From: Aphrocallistes beatrix
Lineage: Eukaryota; Porifera; Hexactinellida; Sceptrulophora; Aphrocallistidae
DNA: 64,000 bases
Reading direction: 5' to 3'
Assembly (NCBI GenBank): GCA_963281255.1
Contig: OY725490.1
Coordinates: 1,736,001 to 1,800,000, forward strand
Shown here piece after piece: positions 21,879-34,299 of this stretch. Every line of letters starts with the position of its first letter. Within the stretch, counting starts at the first letter, position 1. The notes under the pieces are model-generated. The model did no database searches and was not told where the DNA came from. It worked only from the letters and a program-made list of their open reading frames with translations. A program made the translations under genes and the position numbers.

Positions 21879-24418
21879 CTAATTTTAGAAATATTAAAAT
21901 TTACTCTCTACTTGCAGTTCCTAGTGATGACCAAGAGCAAGAGCACTAGCTCCTTACATGGAAGTATAGGACTGTTTGCGGTTATGGTTAATGGTGATCA
22001 ATGGTGATCAGTTTACTTTGTGAGAGATACCCTAAATTTAACTTCAAATTCGAATTACTCATTTTATAATCTTTCCACTGAATTAATCTCCCACAGGGTT
22101 TAATATTTTCAAACTGTGCCACCTCGTGTCACTAATGCCATCATATACAATAATGATAACTCGTGATATGTGCTATCGGAAAGCAAATGCCGAAAATACT
22201 TAATCTTGAAGAGAGTAATTAAGTTGACAGCTTATAAAGTGAGTAATTTGAATTGAAGGAAACGAATTCTAAGCCAGAATTTGTGTATCAATTACTGATT
22301 AGATGTTAAGACTTCACGAATTGACTAGTATTAGAACAATATGGGTGAAATATTGGGATGTAGGAATACTTTTCTCAGGAAGTGCAGACTAAATAAAAGC
22401 AGTTTAAAGGATGGACTAATTACGCTTTCCAGATCTTTGAATACAAACTCTAGTACAATGTTAGCATTTCCAGCCTCATTGAAGTACACGGAAGGCGAGT
22501 GTATATTTCAACTCTTTGGACAACACTAGTAAATACTCGTTTATGCCAAAGCAGAATAGTTATATGGCGCTGAGTGACAATGTCACTGATTCTAACGATT
22601 TTAACGCAGGATTTCAGTGGAGAAGCTACCTATTTCAGATTTAGCAGTATTTTGTGTCCGAGATATGACTCTCAAGTTGTCAAAGGGGGCGTTTACTACC
22701 ATATAGGATGACTATTGCGGTTTTGCTGTGAGGAAATATATTCTAATACACGGATCTCAGTTTTAGACTTGCGACATTGTCGCATATAAGTATTCTGCAT
22801 ACAAAATCCAATGTAACGGAGGTTCATTGATTTAAGAAATTCTATATTTTCAAATATAATCAACTTGGAGTATGCTAGATGTTTTTCGAGGACTGAACAA
22901 CTTTGATGTTATAGATTCCAGAGTCTAGAAGTACTAAGTACTTCTGTATTTCTTCCGAGATCTGTCAAAAGCTAACCGTAGTTATGGCAGTATGTATTCG
23001 TTGGTTGATTAAAACCCTTAGATTACCTGGGGTCATTTCTATTTATAGTAAAGACCCCACACTTCTAGGGTTTCCCCGCCCAAAATGACTTAACCGGAAA
23101 TGAGTTAGCAAAAATCTAGCGCCATTTAAAGGTTAAGTAAGGTAGCTAATTGCCAGTGTATATTATGGTGCGAATTTATGAATGAACAAATAAAAGCTGA
23201 AGTGAATAGTCAAATCATCACTATAGTATCCAATAAGGGACGCAGGAATTTGACCTAAAAATTGCAAAGTAGGAATTTGACCACAAGAAAAATTATCAAC
23301 TAGAGTATCCAATAAAATTAGTATGGAATGTCATCGACTGGGACACCTCAAACTCCTCAGAAGTATCACTATACCCATTATTTACTGTATTTAGGGTTTC
23401 AGTTTCTAGATACAGTCAGGTTCGCTTATTATGAACCCGCTTAATATGAACATTCGTTTATTATGAACTAACTCTCTGGTCCCAATTCAACAGGTTCCAT
23501 AGGAATTGTAATAGGGTCGAGTTCGCTTAATATGAAGTTTCTCTATTATGAACAGCCTTTTTGGTCCCCAAGGTGTTCATAATAAGCGACCCTAACTGTA
23601 TAATTAAGAGCCACCGATTGGCTGTAGACACTGACAAAGGTGTATCATAGTCACTTCGTTATTTTATTGAATTCTAGATAATTTGGTACTTATTTTTAAG
23701 TAGGAAATACCTACATTGGAACCATTGAGATCTAATTTAAACCAAGCTTTGCAGTTGATATTTAAAATATATGACAATATGCTTACGAGCGCATAAGACT
23801 GAAGTGATGGACACACATACGGACGGACAGATATAGAACGCCGTATATCCCATAAAGACAACTCCTAAAGGAGCTGGACTAAAATTCATACTTAATTTGT
23901 AGCTAGAACAGAGGTGTAATAATTCTTTCTTCTAGAATTCCCGAATTCGAATAATCCGAGATGAATAGATGCACAGAAACTCAAAAAGTGACACGGCGAC
24001 TAAAGTTGATATTATACGAATTTCATGGGCGGTTTAAAGGAACTGTTATGATGCACCAGGGATTGGAATGTGCTCTGACTACTCAGTAGCAGATATGGGA
24101 ACATGGTCCTGCTACTTCGTTCCAGGTAATGGAATGTGTTTCGGAACTATCTTAAAAGTGATCCAATTATGTCGGCGGACTACTCTAAAAAGAGGTACGC
24201 TCGCCGCTGGGTAGGTCCAAGGACAAATCAAATGGAAAAATTCGTAAAATTTTAAATCAAATAAAGATAGGCGGGATATGAGACAATTATATTTTCTTAA
24301 CGGACCTTTTTGTAGAACATTATAAATAGGCAACTAAGAATCGTTATGAAATTAGATGAGAAACTTGATTCAATCAATGAAGTAAATCATACAATAAACT
24401 ATAAAGTGAACAATTTAC
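21879..24418 (-). other. 5'-UTR intron of NHL gene 2 (2540 nt)
   Basis: Acceptor CTAAAATTAG| at 21879 and donor at 24418, conserved with the paralogues. The interior around 23290-24360 matches window positions 1-480, linking gene 2 with gene 0. It contains a miniature element at 23411-23602 and a dispersed repeat at 23030-23110. No gene inside. Confidence 0.55.
23411..23602. repeat. pogo/mariner-like miniature element (TTATTATGAAC family)
   Basis: The left end TACAGTCAGGTTCGCTTATT is matched at the right on the minus strand by TACAGTTAGGGTCGCTTATT. The internal word CTTAATATGAAC is repeated. TA flanks. It is absent from the matching position of the gene 0 intron (about 110-115), giving an empty-site comparison. 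Confidence 0.75.
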
Positions 24419-24830
24419 CTGAAAACGTTGATAAGAACAGTAATCTGAAGATAGAATAAACTTTCAAATGTTTGATATTGAATAGAACAAATGTAGAGTA
24501 AATGGATTGAGTTTATACATCAATTTATGCTATTTATATAGAAACTGAGCTAGTGTAAGACTATACTGGAGCTAGTACACAGATAGAATAGACCTTGTAA
24601 CATCTCAGATTACAGACCATCAACTCACATTAAAAGATAAAAGTAATTGTAATACAGTCTCTACCATGAACGACCAAATACACACACTAGATCCTTAAAG
24701 AAGTCCATGGTCCATCTAAGACCTACTGGCATGGAAAAGCAACCATCATTGTATGAATACTCTTTCTAGCTCCTAGCACGGTATATGGACTCTGCAAATT
24801 TGAAAGCTAGAACAAGTTTGAAGTTAGGAG
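24419..24830 (-). promoter_or_regulatory. Promoter and exon 1 of NHL gene 2
   Basis: Conserved block with donor CAG|GTAAAT at 24419/24418, TATATAAATA at 24531-24540 and a long upstream conserved region to ~24800. It is most like the gene 0 block, including a shared later stretch around 25608-25665 (compare 1087-1142). Confidence 0.65.
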
Positions 24831-24870
24831 GACAATTCATGTAAAAGCAGGAAACGGTCGAATTTGAATA

Positions 24871-25056
24871 TACACTCGTGGTATGGTGGAAATAGTTCGA
24901 AACAAAACCGGAAATAGTTCGACTTTCCAAAAAAGGAAATAGTTCGAATAAAAAACACCATTAATCCTAATGATAAAAAGTCGAACTATTTCCTAAATCC
25001 GCAATTCGAACTATTTCCTTTTTCGAAAAGTCGAACCATTTCCGCATTACTGTGTA
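24871..25056. repeat. Palindromic miniature element (GGAAATAGTTCGA family)
   Basis: GGAAATAGTTCGA occurs three times in direct orientation in the left half and three times inverted (TCGAACTATTTCC) in the right half, so the element folds on itself. Ends are TACACTCGTGGTATGG and CCGCATTACTGTGTA, next to TA. No coding capacity. Confidence 0.7.
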
Positions 25057-25142
25057 GGATCATGCTAATGATATAACTTAATTGAGCAGCTGGAGAACTT
25101 GTTAATAATTAATGTAAAACATGTGAGCATAGGTGCCCAAAG

Positions 25143-25591
25143 ACTAAGGCATTAGTCGATCCTCAAAAAAAAAGATCTAGATCCTGATCCTAACTTAAAA
25201 AAGGATCTTAGGCCGATCACGATCCCAAAAAGATCTTTTCAATAATAGCCAGAATACTACCATTTTTAGTATATTCTCCTGGAAGATGCCTTGTGTCATG
25301 GATGGCGTGCAATGTCCGTCCGTATGCGGCAGCCTGGGGCGTACTTAGTGCTTAAGTTAGTAATCAAACCATAAAACACATTAAAAAATATATTTAATCA
25401 ACATAAATTTCAACAATTTCACCTCCAACTTGGGGATTAAAAAGAAAAAGGATCAGATTGAATTCAGTTAAAGTTTCGATCCGATCCCGATCCCAATCCT
25501 ACTTTTAAAAAGGATCGTTGATCCGAGCTCGATCCACAGAAAAAGGATCCCGATCTTTCGATGATGGATCGAAAAATCCTAATGCCCTACC
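25143..25591. repeat. GATC-rich inverted-repeat element, ~450 bp
   Basis: It begins AGGCATTAGTCGATCC and ends GATCGAAAAATCCTAATGCC, with arms dense in AAAAAGGATC and CGATCCCGATC words. Related to 17090-17350. Non-autonomous; superfamily unknown. Confidence 0.55.
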
Positions 25592-25759
25592 AAAGACGAA
25601 CTAGGATTTCAGCTAGGAAATATATAGTACGTAATCTAGGTTGGCTGATGCTAGACTATCAGACCACCCACTAAGAGGAGGTCAGGTGACTTATCTGTCA
25701 CAACACCTCTCTTTCTGCTAACTGCTCTGTCTTCAGGTGTCTCTAAAGTGAGTAGTCAG

Positions 25760-27530
25760 AGAGATGAGTCGGATTTCTCCTCTCCCTGGCAGGATAGCGT
25801 CTATGCTGCATGCTAGAATGGCTGTTCGTGGTTCTTCGTTCCTGTTTCCTCTCTTCCAGCTTGTCTCCTCACTACGTCGTGGTTGCCATCATAGGAGTCG
25901 GAAATGGGCCCGCCGGCCCGAAGGCTCCGGGGACGGCCCAATCGATTCCGAAGCCGCTATAAATAAATATCACACTCACAATTCACTAACATAACTAAAA
26001 CTCTATAGAAATGGACTATTATCATAATCTATTCTACTGTATTGAGATAGTGGTTTCCCAAGACGGGAAACTCCTACTGAGCTACCTGCTCGCTTGTTGC
26101 GATATGTTCGAGCGTCCCTCACGCGCTCGAATGAACTGTCAGGGATAGACTCTAAGTCTACTGATCCGTGAACTTCTTGCTCAGGTGGCACACGGCATAG
26201 GCGTTCATTCCAGTCTGTCGCATGGTCGTTCTCAGCTCGGACTTGATGCGGGACAGATCGCTGAATGAAGGCTCCGCAGAGCACACAGTGGATGGAGTGG
26301 TAGGATGGTCACCAGGAGTTTGCGGTACTCTAGAAGCTCCCGACCCAGCACACCACGCATGACTTGTCGCACTTCTCCAGCATTAGCGTGCCATCGCCTG
26401 AGTCAGCTTCACACCTTGCGAGAATCACAGTGCGTTCGGCCTTGAACATGTCCCAGTTGATATTCCCGCGCAGCGCGACTAGAGATTCGTCGACATCCTC
26501 AGCGGTTGTGAGAGCCTTCTCCATGTGGCTGACCATCACCAGACCCTCGATGTTGTCTTGTTCTCGCATCCCAGCAGTGGCTTCTTGTGAATGGAAGCTA
26601 CGCACTGCACAGCAGCAGTTGCTCCCTCTGCTCGTCTGTCTCGTACGGTGCTTGAGTCCCGACGCGAAGCACGCTCGAGCTTAGGGACTCCGTGGGAGGT
26701 CCATTCCTGCAGCTAGGTCCTTGGTGGATTCGTAGAAGTTGACGAGCGTCGTCAGTCGTCAGCCTTCCTCTTGAGCTCAGCTTTGGTACCGCAATCAAGT
26801 CGCGCACGTCGATGATTGAAAGGTTCGGAGACTGCATGAGCCGGTGCGGTACAGAAACAACGCCGTACACATGGCTAAGGACACGCAGGGTGTAGAAGTG
26901 GCCGAAGTTGTCCAGCTGGTTGACAAACTCGCGGGCCTTCGCAGGTTTGAGACAGACTCACCAGAGCGCGGGTCGGTCTTCTCGCCGAACGACACTTCAC
27001 CTCCGCGGGATTTGGCCCGTCGAAGTAGACTCCAGCCTTTGCAGCAAAGTAGTCCAGCAGCGCTCATAGTTCTCCAGACGCTGTCCACCGCCACGTCATT
27101 GCATAGTCAGCGTGTCTCGCTCAGAAGTTTCATTGTCGGCAGTTTCGGCTTCTTCGGGGCTTTGGTCTTCTTCTGTCGCTCTTCTCCCTTCGAACTGCCG
27201 ATCAGGTCCATACACACCGAATCCACTCATTCTCGTAATCAGAGTCTTCTGATTCGCAGTGCTCCGATTCGGTCTGGTCTCTGTCGCCCTCGTCCGGTTC
27301 GCACCGGCTTCCTTCTCTCTCTGCTTCTCCTTCTGAAACTCAGTCCATCCCTTCGAGCGCTTCACGTGCAGAGCTATGCTGCAACCACAGCCATGGAAGG
27401 CTTAAGGCCGGAATGTCGTCGGTAGCGTGCCTGATCACTAGGTTGAGAGCATGGCCAGCACAATGGATGAACAGGGCTCTGGGGCTCTTAGCCTTGATAC
27501 GAGTTTTCACACCCGATAATCAGAACTTGT
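25760..27530 (-). pseudogene. Decayed hAT-type (DUF4371/ZMYM1-like) transposase gene
   Basis: Minus-strand sequence contains recognisable pieces of the transposase-like family: ALFIHCAGHALNLVIRHA near 27430-27480 (family word HCxxHxLNLV) and, further along, FVNQLDNFGHFYTLRVLSHV with ...DVRDLIAVPKL, matching the conserved segment before the C-terminal half. Next to these are acidic and basic linkers. The pieces are in several frames with stops between them, so the gene is dead. GC content is well above that of the flanks. Terminal inverted repeats were not found. It could be a domesticated ZMYM-like gene remnant rather than a transposon. Confidence 0.55.
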
Positions 27531-27539
27531 AGAGTTTTT

Positions 27540-27965
27540 CATTCCGTTACAGTGGAAAGACACCTCTGACAACAAGGACGGCCACGAACCTCTGAGATCC
27601 GTCCATCCTGTGTAAACATCGCATTACTTGTCTGAACAATCCTGTATTGCGTTCTGACATCACGTCGGCTTCAGGATGGAATGGCGTGGTCTTCTTCTTT
27701 CTATTCTCAGTGAACGACAGAACTCTAACTTTCTCTGATCAATGCTGAATCCTTGATCGCTCAAGATCTTTGCTGGTACTCCATGTCCTCTATAAATCCA
27801 TCCTTGCTCGAACACCTTCAGAGGCTACCTGCCTCTTGGTCTGTCAGTGGGTATAGTTCTATGTACCTGAAAGATCCACCATCAGGAGGAAGCACCTGTG
27901 TCCTCCTTCTGTCTTCTGTGCTAAGGTTCCTACGTCCATTCCCAGAGCATAACCTGGTGAGCTGA
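27540..27965 (-). mobile_element. Fossil retroelement integrase fragment (Gypsy-like)
   Basis: On the minus strand short segments resemble the integrase core of Gypsy/Metaviridae-type elements, such as TTPFHPEADVMSERNTGL, the family word TPYHPxxxGxxERxNxxL, and an earlier FRYIELYPL segment. Only integrase-like sequence is visible and no flanking LTR was recognised. The element is clearly broken, with several breaks, and probably old. Confidence 0.5.
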
Positions 27966-28043
27966 TTTAGTATCATTTCTTGGATTGGTTCTTTTTTGAT
28001 GTTCGTAGGTTTGGAGCGCTGGTATGTCAGACATCCTTGGTAA

Positions 28044-28130
28044 GGGCATGCCTAATTTACTGGACGGGACGGGATAGTCCCGTAAATTAGGCATCTTAAC
28101 CCGTCCCATCCCGTAAATTAGGCATGCTCC
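28044..28130. repeat. Miniature palindrome, ~85 bp (GCATGCCTAATTT family)
   Basis: The left arm GGGCATGCCTAATTTAC plus GGACGGGACGGG mirrors the right arm CCCGTCCC...CCCGTAAATTAGGCATGC. An internal inverted copy GTCCCGTAAATTAGGCAT makes it a double palindrome. Related to 1141-1215. The stretch from 28131 to 29170 has no gene that I can support. Confidence 0.65.
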
Positions 28131-28689
28131 CGCGGCAAAAATTCCGAGTATCTCTACCCATTTAGATCAGAAATAGGAGTTCCGAAGTGATTGCAGTGTC
28201 GCTCTAATCTCAAAGTGAAGTTGCGAATGGACTGCTCCAAGTATTGTAACGCGTAAATATCGAACAATTGTGTTTTTATTAAAACAATGGCTAATACAGC
28301 TATTTAATTTGAATTATTTTGGCAGACAGGCATCTAGTTACTTTAATGGACAATGGATATGAAGAAGAAATGATTTGTTTGAACTAACATGGAGTTTCGT
28401 TTAAATTGGATTCGTTGGAGTTCTCTTATTACCAATCACTTTTCAAGTTTCAAATATAGATTTTGTAGCAATTCTGTTTCCTTTTTAGTAATTTTTCGAA
28501 GATAAAACTCGAATTGTTGATAATTTGCGAATTTCACTATGCTTCGTAATATAAACATTGCTGTTGATTGTGAGTCAATAATAATGTAATAGAATCCAGT
28601 AGGAATATACAACTAATGCTGTGAAGTATCGCAGAGAACTAGCTGACTTAGAAAATATTTATAATTGAAAGTGCTGGATTAGATTACTT

Positions 28690-28850
28690 ATAACTTATAC
28701 AGTGTGTTAAGAAATTGTTTTCCTTTATTCTAAACATACGATTGAAACTAATTCTTTATGTGTCCAAAGTTAATAAAATTTTTGTCATATTTTTTTGCTT
28801 CTAAATTTTCAGATGTTTGAGAGGAAATCTATTTCTTAACACACTGTAGA
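28690..28850. repeat. Mariner-like inverted repeat (ACAGTGTGTTAAGAAAT ends)
   Basis: ATACAGTGTGTTAAGAAATT at 28699 is mirrored by ATTTCTTAACACACTGTA at 28832-28849, and the interior has no gene. Small non-autonomous element of about 150 bp with TACAGT-type ends. Confidence 0.65.
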
Positions 28851-29694
28851 TGATTTTAGAACATTTTAGACTTAGGCAGATTTTTAAAGCTGAATCTATG
28901 AATCCACGAGCAACCAAATCCTTGAGAGATTCATGATGCTAATGAGTAAGCTTCATATGAGCATATGTACAATAGAAACTATATAAGTGGGGTCTATATT
29001 CGTGAGCCTCTTTATTTTGGACAAATTTAGGCCATCTTTATTCATTTCCATACAAATGAATCTATATAAGTGAGGAACCAGGGAAGGGGGAGATTAAAAT
29101 TTAAGAAATTATTCTGCGATTACAATTAACCTCTTTAAATGGGGGTAAAGTGGTGAAAGAGCGGTTATCTGGAGATAATTTGCGGTTTGTTATAAAGGCT
29201 GTGTCTTGACTTTACCTGAAATGAGATAGGAAGTAATTTTCAGATCATCTGAGCTGACAATATTTTGATCTAAATTTCAAACCAACAAAACGTATTTGAT
29301 GTTTTGCTATAACTATGTATGAAATTGCAAATGGAATCGGAATGAAATTTCAGACTCGAGCTGACCAAATTTGAAATAAAAAATTAAGATTCCTCTTTGT
29401 TGAATAAAGTTTCGATTACTACAAAAGTAAACACTTTTTAGCGGAATTATTTCTTAAATATAAGAGAGTAGCAGTATTGCTTGAATCTCACAGTTTCAAA
29501 AAATAAATTATAGAATAAGTTGAGCAAAATGTATTTTTAATTGAAAATATACAAGTTTAGATTCTAGAAAGGGCAGAGTATCACTAACAAAGAATAACTA
29601 TAAAGCAACAATAATTCTACAAAATATCTGAGTTGGAGGATTTAGAAAAAGAAATAAAATCAAGTCTTCTAGGCGTTGAGGGAGAAAAATAGCA

Positions 29695-30909
29695 TTAATA
29701 TTTCTGAAAGCAACCATCTTCATTAGTATTCACACAAATAATAGAATCACTATTGTCTAGTGCTATACCTGATAATAAGCTGAGATGTCCTCTACCTAAT
29801 GAGTGCTTAAGGACTCCATTAGGAGAGAAAATACGGATTTCTGAAGTTTCAGGATTTGAATGGTCAGAAATAAGAAAGTTGCCTTTGGAATCCAAAGTGA
29901 AAAACCAGGATAAACTCATTGGCTGTCTCTGTCCAGTTAGCTGAATTGTTCTCAGAATTTGACATTCTTTGTTATAGAAGTATATCTCATTATGATCTCG
30001 AGATAATATGAAAATAGAATTAGAATAGATTTTAATGGCAGTTGGACGACTTATTTCTCCGTAAGCAAGCACTTTTGTATATTTCAGATTTGAATTAAAT
30101 ATTTGAATTCGCTGGTAGGAATAATCACACACATAAACTAATCCTTCTTCATAACACAGACCTGACATAATATTGAAACAACCTGGTGTATTACCTCGTG
30201 ATCCTGCTTGCTTCAAGAACTTTCCGGATTTATCGAACTTGAGCAAATAACTCTCTTCATCAGTGACAAACAATTCCTTCTCAGATAAACAAATCCCATG
30301 AGCCGATTTCAGCTGATCATGTGTGAATGATCTCAGAAATTCTCCGTTTAAGCTCATCACTTGTATACAATGGTTTCCCCAATCTGTTATATAAACTTCA
30401 TTCACTTTGTCATCAATAGCTATTCCTCTAGGATTATAAAACTTTCCATTCCCAGTACCATTTGAGCAACTCTTCAGTATCGGATTCTCCCTCCCGACAT
30501 ATTCAGGAATTAGCTCAATCAGATCTGTTTCTTCTATAGCTTTCAGAATTCGTTCAGAAAAACAACGAAACTCAATCAAATTCAAATTTGCAACAGTTAC
30601 CTTCAACTCTTCTTTTGCTTTTATTTGTGCATCGAATGCTGATTTAATTGGATCAAGGTTCTCTCCTAGCAAATTGCTGGTCATTGTTGCGAGTGCATTC
30701 TCTTTCGCCACTCTCAATTGTTGGATGGCTTCGTCTAACTCTAAATTCTTGTCGTGTACTGTCTTCATAGCTGTCAGTTGAGACAACAAATCGTGTTTTC
30801 GCTTATTTAAAGCCTGAAACAATTCATCAAATGTTTGAGTAATGACTCTGCACAGAACTTCGAACTGTGCATCGAAATTAATTTCTCTTCCAACTCTAGC
30901 TTCAGCCAT
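29695..30909 (-). CDS. NHL gene 3: coiled-coil/six-blade NHL protein
   Basis: 404 aa from the conserved ATG (MAEARVGREI). Intact coiled coil plus NHL propeller, no RING or B-box. It shares FDAQIKAKEELKVTV with gene 1 (other copies read KVSV or KVFV), in line with genes 1 and 3 being sisters in a duplicated two-gene unit. Blade-edge residues are distinctive: YITDWGNH in place of YIADxSNH, VCDYS, and PMSLSWFFTLD before the fifth blade. The stop context and 3' flank are like those of the paralogues. The window's evidence does not reveal the ligand. Confidence 0.9.
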   Translation of the reverse strand: MAEARVGREINFDAQFEVLCRVITQTFDELFQALNKRKHDLLSQLTAMKTVHDKNLELDEAIQQLRVAKENALATMTSNLLGENLDPIKSAFDAQIKAKEELKVTVANLNLIEFRCFSERILKAIEETDLIELIPEYVGRENPILKSCSNGTGNGKFYNPRGIAIDDKVNEVYITDWGNHCIQVMSLNGEFLRSFTHDQLKSAHGICLSEKELFVTDEESYLLKFDKSGKFLKQAGSRGNTPGCFNIMSGLCYEEGLVYVCDYSYQRIQIFNSNLKYTKVLAYGEISRPTAIKIYSNSIFILSRDHNEIYFYNKECQILRTIQLTGQRQPMSLSWFFTLDSKGNFLISDHSNPETSEIRIFSPNGVLKHSLGRGHLSLLSGIALDNSDSIICVNTNEDGCFQKY

Positions 30910-31179
30910 TGTATACAATCTAATTTTAGAAATATGTTATGTTTATTTTCTATCTACGTATTTATTAATTGTTTATATAAATTATTTGGTAATGATGCTT
31001 AAAGATTTAAGAAAGTCTACGTTTTTAACGGTTGCTAATTACCAGTGTGTATTCTGTTTCGAATTGATGAGTTTATAATTGCAGAGAATGCCTGTCGCAA
31101 AATATTTAGACCGGCAGGATCAATTTTAGTCCAAAAGTAACCGCAAGGCAAAATTGGTCCGGGTCAATTTTTTGAGTCA

Positions 31180-31238
31180 TTTCCCTATCGGCTTACTTAT
31201 ATATCGGCCGCCGATATATAAGTAAGCCGTTTCCCTAT
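31180..31238. repeat. 41-bp perfect palindrome with 9-bp flanking direct repeat
   Basis: CGGCTTACTTATATATCGGC (31189-31208), one central C, then its exact reverse complement (31210-31229). On each side is TTTCCCTAT (31180-31188 and 31230-31238), which looks like a target-site duplication. It is too small to code for anything. Confidence 0.85.
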
Positions 31239-31267
31239 TAGTATCCCTTACACTAATGTAAACCACC

Positions 31268-31745
31268 CCTTAAATAAGGGGTGCTCAAACTTTTAAATCT
31301 ACGGGCCACTTTAAAAATTACGCTCCGCCTTACGGGCCACAAATCATAGATCGCCTCTGGCTTTAGTTTAATCAATTTTCAAGCTATGCTATTTGACCTC
31401 ATATTGCATTAACAATGGATTCTACTTGTAAATTCAGGTTATTGACTTAAATTATAATCTTTTGAATGGATTCGAATCATTTGATGTCTCTTTTGAACTC
31501 AGCTTGTTTTCTAGCAAGTGGGCAATACTACTAAACCTAGATTTGGGGTATACTATGTACTGTTCATAGTAGAATACTAGGAACATTGATGCATTTGTAG
31601 AGTATCTATAATTATTTCTAAATGGTGTTTAGAAAAAACAATTATTATCTGACGATTGAAGCACGTCAATCTACTGTATATATATGAATAATGAAAACAA
31701 GCGAATGGTCTCGCGGGCCACCGTTTGAGCACCCTTGCCTTAAAT
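31268..31745. repeat. hAT-type miniature element with 8-bp TSD
   Basis: The element 31276-31737 begins AAGGGGTGCTCAAACTTTTA and ends CCGTTTGAGCACCCTTG, the inverse. It is flanked by CCTTAAAT at 31268-31275 and 31738-31745. The GGGCCAC words next to both ends are typical of hAT (Charlie-like) termini. 462 bp, no transposase. In the intron of NHL gene 3. Confidence 0.9.
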
Positions 31746-32648
31746 GATGTGGTAATGTAACTATCACTCTAGGACAGGGTTTTTTTAAGGGCGATCGTGG
31801 TGTAAAAACCTGTTCTAGGTGGTCTCTATTGCTTTAGTTTTTCCATACTTATATAAGTTATAGTTCAGGTCGATCGGACTCCGATTATGATAATATCATG
31901 CTTAACAATTATAAATTGTATTGATAGATTCTAAACAGAAATTAGATGTTCAACTCACTCACTGCTCACCCAAACATTGGAATTCTGTCGGGATTCATCA
32001 CTCGGAAACATTCAAATTTAAGCTATCGGATTTTATTTACTAAACTAGTCCACATTTGACTAAACGAATGTATGAAACTAATCCATCAGTTGTAAACAAA
32101 CAAATTTAATGCCTATGTCGATGTACCGGCGCTTCCCACGTATTTGTTTGGTCAGATGTCTCACGGATTCATCATCCTAGTGCCATAGGTTCGGGGGACA
32201 TTTCATTACGGGATAATGGGTCCAAAGGATAAAATTAACGGGAACTCCTGGCTACGACATTTTCAACATAAAACAAACACAATAATAGTCTCATTCAAAC
32301 TGGGATGCTACAATGCGATGAGCACCCGTCATTTATAATCTACGTTTTGATCTCATAATTACAACGAAACAACAACGAAAAATCTAAAACTGTCGTTTTT
32401 GCATGCATTAGTATATGTTAATATTATCTGTCACTATTAGATTAGGATATTCAACTTTGATTGCTACCTGGCCCAAACCAGATTCACAAGTCATTGGGGG
32501 CAGCTATGGCATTGTAAAGGACCTAGATTTACTTATATTTCTATCGTTCAAATGACTATTTATTCCACCAACTAATCGATAAAATACGACATACGGATCA
32601 GATTGGCTGCCAACCTGGTTCCCGAACAGATTAAAGTGAGTAATTTAC

Positions 32649-33200
32649 CTGAAAACGTTGATAAGAACAGTAATCTGAAGTTAGAATATACTTTTAAATG
32701 TTTGATATTGAATAGAACAAATATAGAGTAAATGGATTGAGTTTATACATCAATTTATGCTATTTATACAGAAACTGAGCTAGTGTAAGACTATACTGGA
32801 GCTAGTACACAGATAGAATAGACCTTGTAACATCTCAGATTACAGACCATCAACTCACATTAAAAGATAGAAGTAATTATAATACAGTCTCTACCATGAA
32901 CGACCAAATACACACACTAGATCCTTATAGAAGTCCATGGTCCATCTAAGACTACTGGAATGGAAAAGCAACCATCATTGTATGAGTTCTCTTTCTAGCT
33001 CCTAGCACGGTATATGGACTCTGCAATAAATCTGTTCCTGTCGTAGGATGTGTAGACACAGAGATAGACTTAAGAACAGAAAGCAAGGAAGCGACTGCAA
33101 ACCTTGAACACAGAAGAACTAACGCTGTTGTTAGAACGATAATACCTTCCAGGGGATAGATCAAACTATGAGACCATTTCAGATTGAATCCACAGTTCAA
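32649..33200 (-). promoter_or_regulatory. Promoter and exon 1 of NHL gene 3
   Basis: Donor CAG|GTAAAT at 32649/32648 and TATA-type TGTATAAATA at 32761-32770. It has the longest conserved upstream region of the array, running without a break into the 1.1-kb duplicated segment at 33222. A ~300-bp part of it is missing from the gene 1 block. Confidence 0.65.
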
Positions 33201-33221
33201 TGAGCTACCCCGATAGCTAGA

Positions 33222-34280
33222 GCACAGGCTGCAGTACAGCGTAACGAGGAGGTGGAGGGAATGATAGAAGCTGCACCAAGAGCCTTATCAACCTGGAATT
33301 GCAAGAAAGAGAGTAATTGAGAATACAGAGACTAGCAGATCAGAATGAATGGATTTTCTCTGTCAACGCAAACTCCAGGGAAGAACCAAGCTGTACACTC
33401 AACACATAATATAGTCACATAAGATATCTCCCACAAACCTGAAAATGTGGAGTAGAGATAAATCTCCAACTCAAAGAAATGATTGAATATACTCACCCAT
33501 ATGCCGTCAGAGTAATTCCATGGAGTTCTGTAGTGTTTGGTGAAGAGAAAGACGGCAGCCTAAGAGTCGCTGTTGATACAGACTATGGATACAGTCCACC
33601 AATCCGCAGAGTATCTTGACAAGCTCAAGGCAGACTGGAACAAGGAATTTCAAATGGAAATGGCGCCTACGGATCATTGGTGGGAACAGTATTGAGACAG
33701 TGGAATTCATGATCAATATTATGCTTAGTTTGTAACTTATTCAATAAACTATATTATTTCTCTATAGTATCTCCCACTTCACAGTTCTGTAAGTAGCCAT
33801 GAAAAAGTAACAGCCACGGAAGATATCGATATTAGGACTGGAGAAAGACGCCTCTTGGAAGGGAGAGGAAACTAACATCGAGTTACAGGGAACAACGTAG
33901 GAAGATACTCATCGACAGTGACAGATAGAGAGAAAATTGTTAATAAAAGCGGGACGCGGCGTTGAATTTCACAAGATATGGCATGACGCAATAGGAATGT
34001 ATTATACTATATACTATAGAATTAAAAATGCGGGTCAAAATTATGAAATTTCAAGTAAAGCAATGCCCCGCCAAAATCTCACTGGAGGTCAACAACTTCA
34101 CCCTGTACCTATATAAAGCCTAGCTCTATAGTCTTAATATGTCGTAAGACTTATACTCATTTATATTTCATAGGTCTTACTCTATTAGCTTTTATATTCT
34201 AATCAGCTAACACATTCCTTATTGCTGTCAGGGTAGCTATGTAAATCGAGTATCAATACAATAATTACAGCCAATAACAG
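33222..34280. repeat. 1.1-kb duplicated segment, copy 2 (LTR-like right half)
   Basis: Counterpart of 10886-11990 with small indels. It again has TGTAAGTAGCC at ~33788, a TATATAAAG box near 34112 and an end at CAATAACA, and decayed Furry sequence begins at its right. Solo LTR or duplicated flank; undecided. Confidence 0.4.
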
Positions 34281-34299
34281 CAGACGGAGTTACCTCCAA

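Larger units (their letters stand above)
30920..32648 (-). other. 5'-UTR intron of NHL gene 3 (1729 nt)
   Basis: Donor and acceptor are conserved with the paralogues. It contains three insertions described separately (31120-31240, 31276-31737 and an imperfect repeat near 31755-31835) and otherwise no gene. 31840-32630 is plain AT-rich sequence. Confidence 0.55.
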
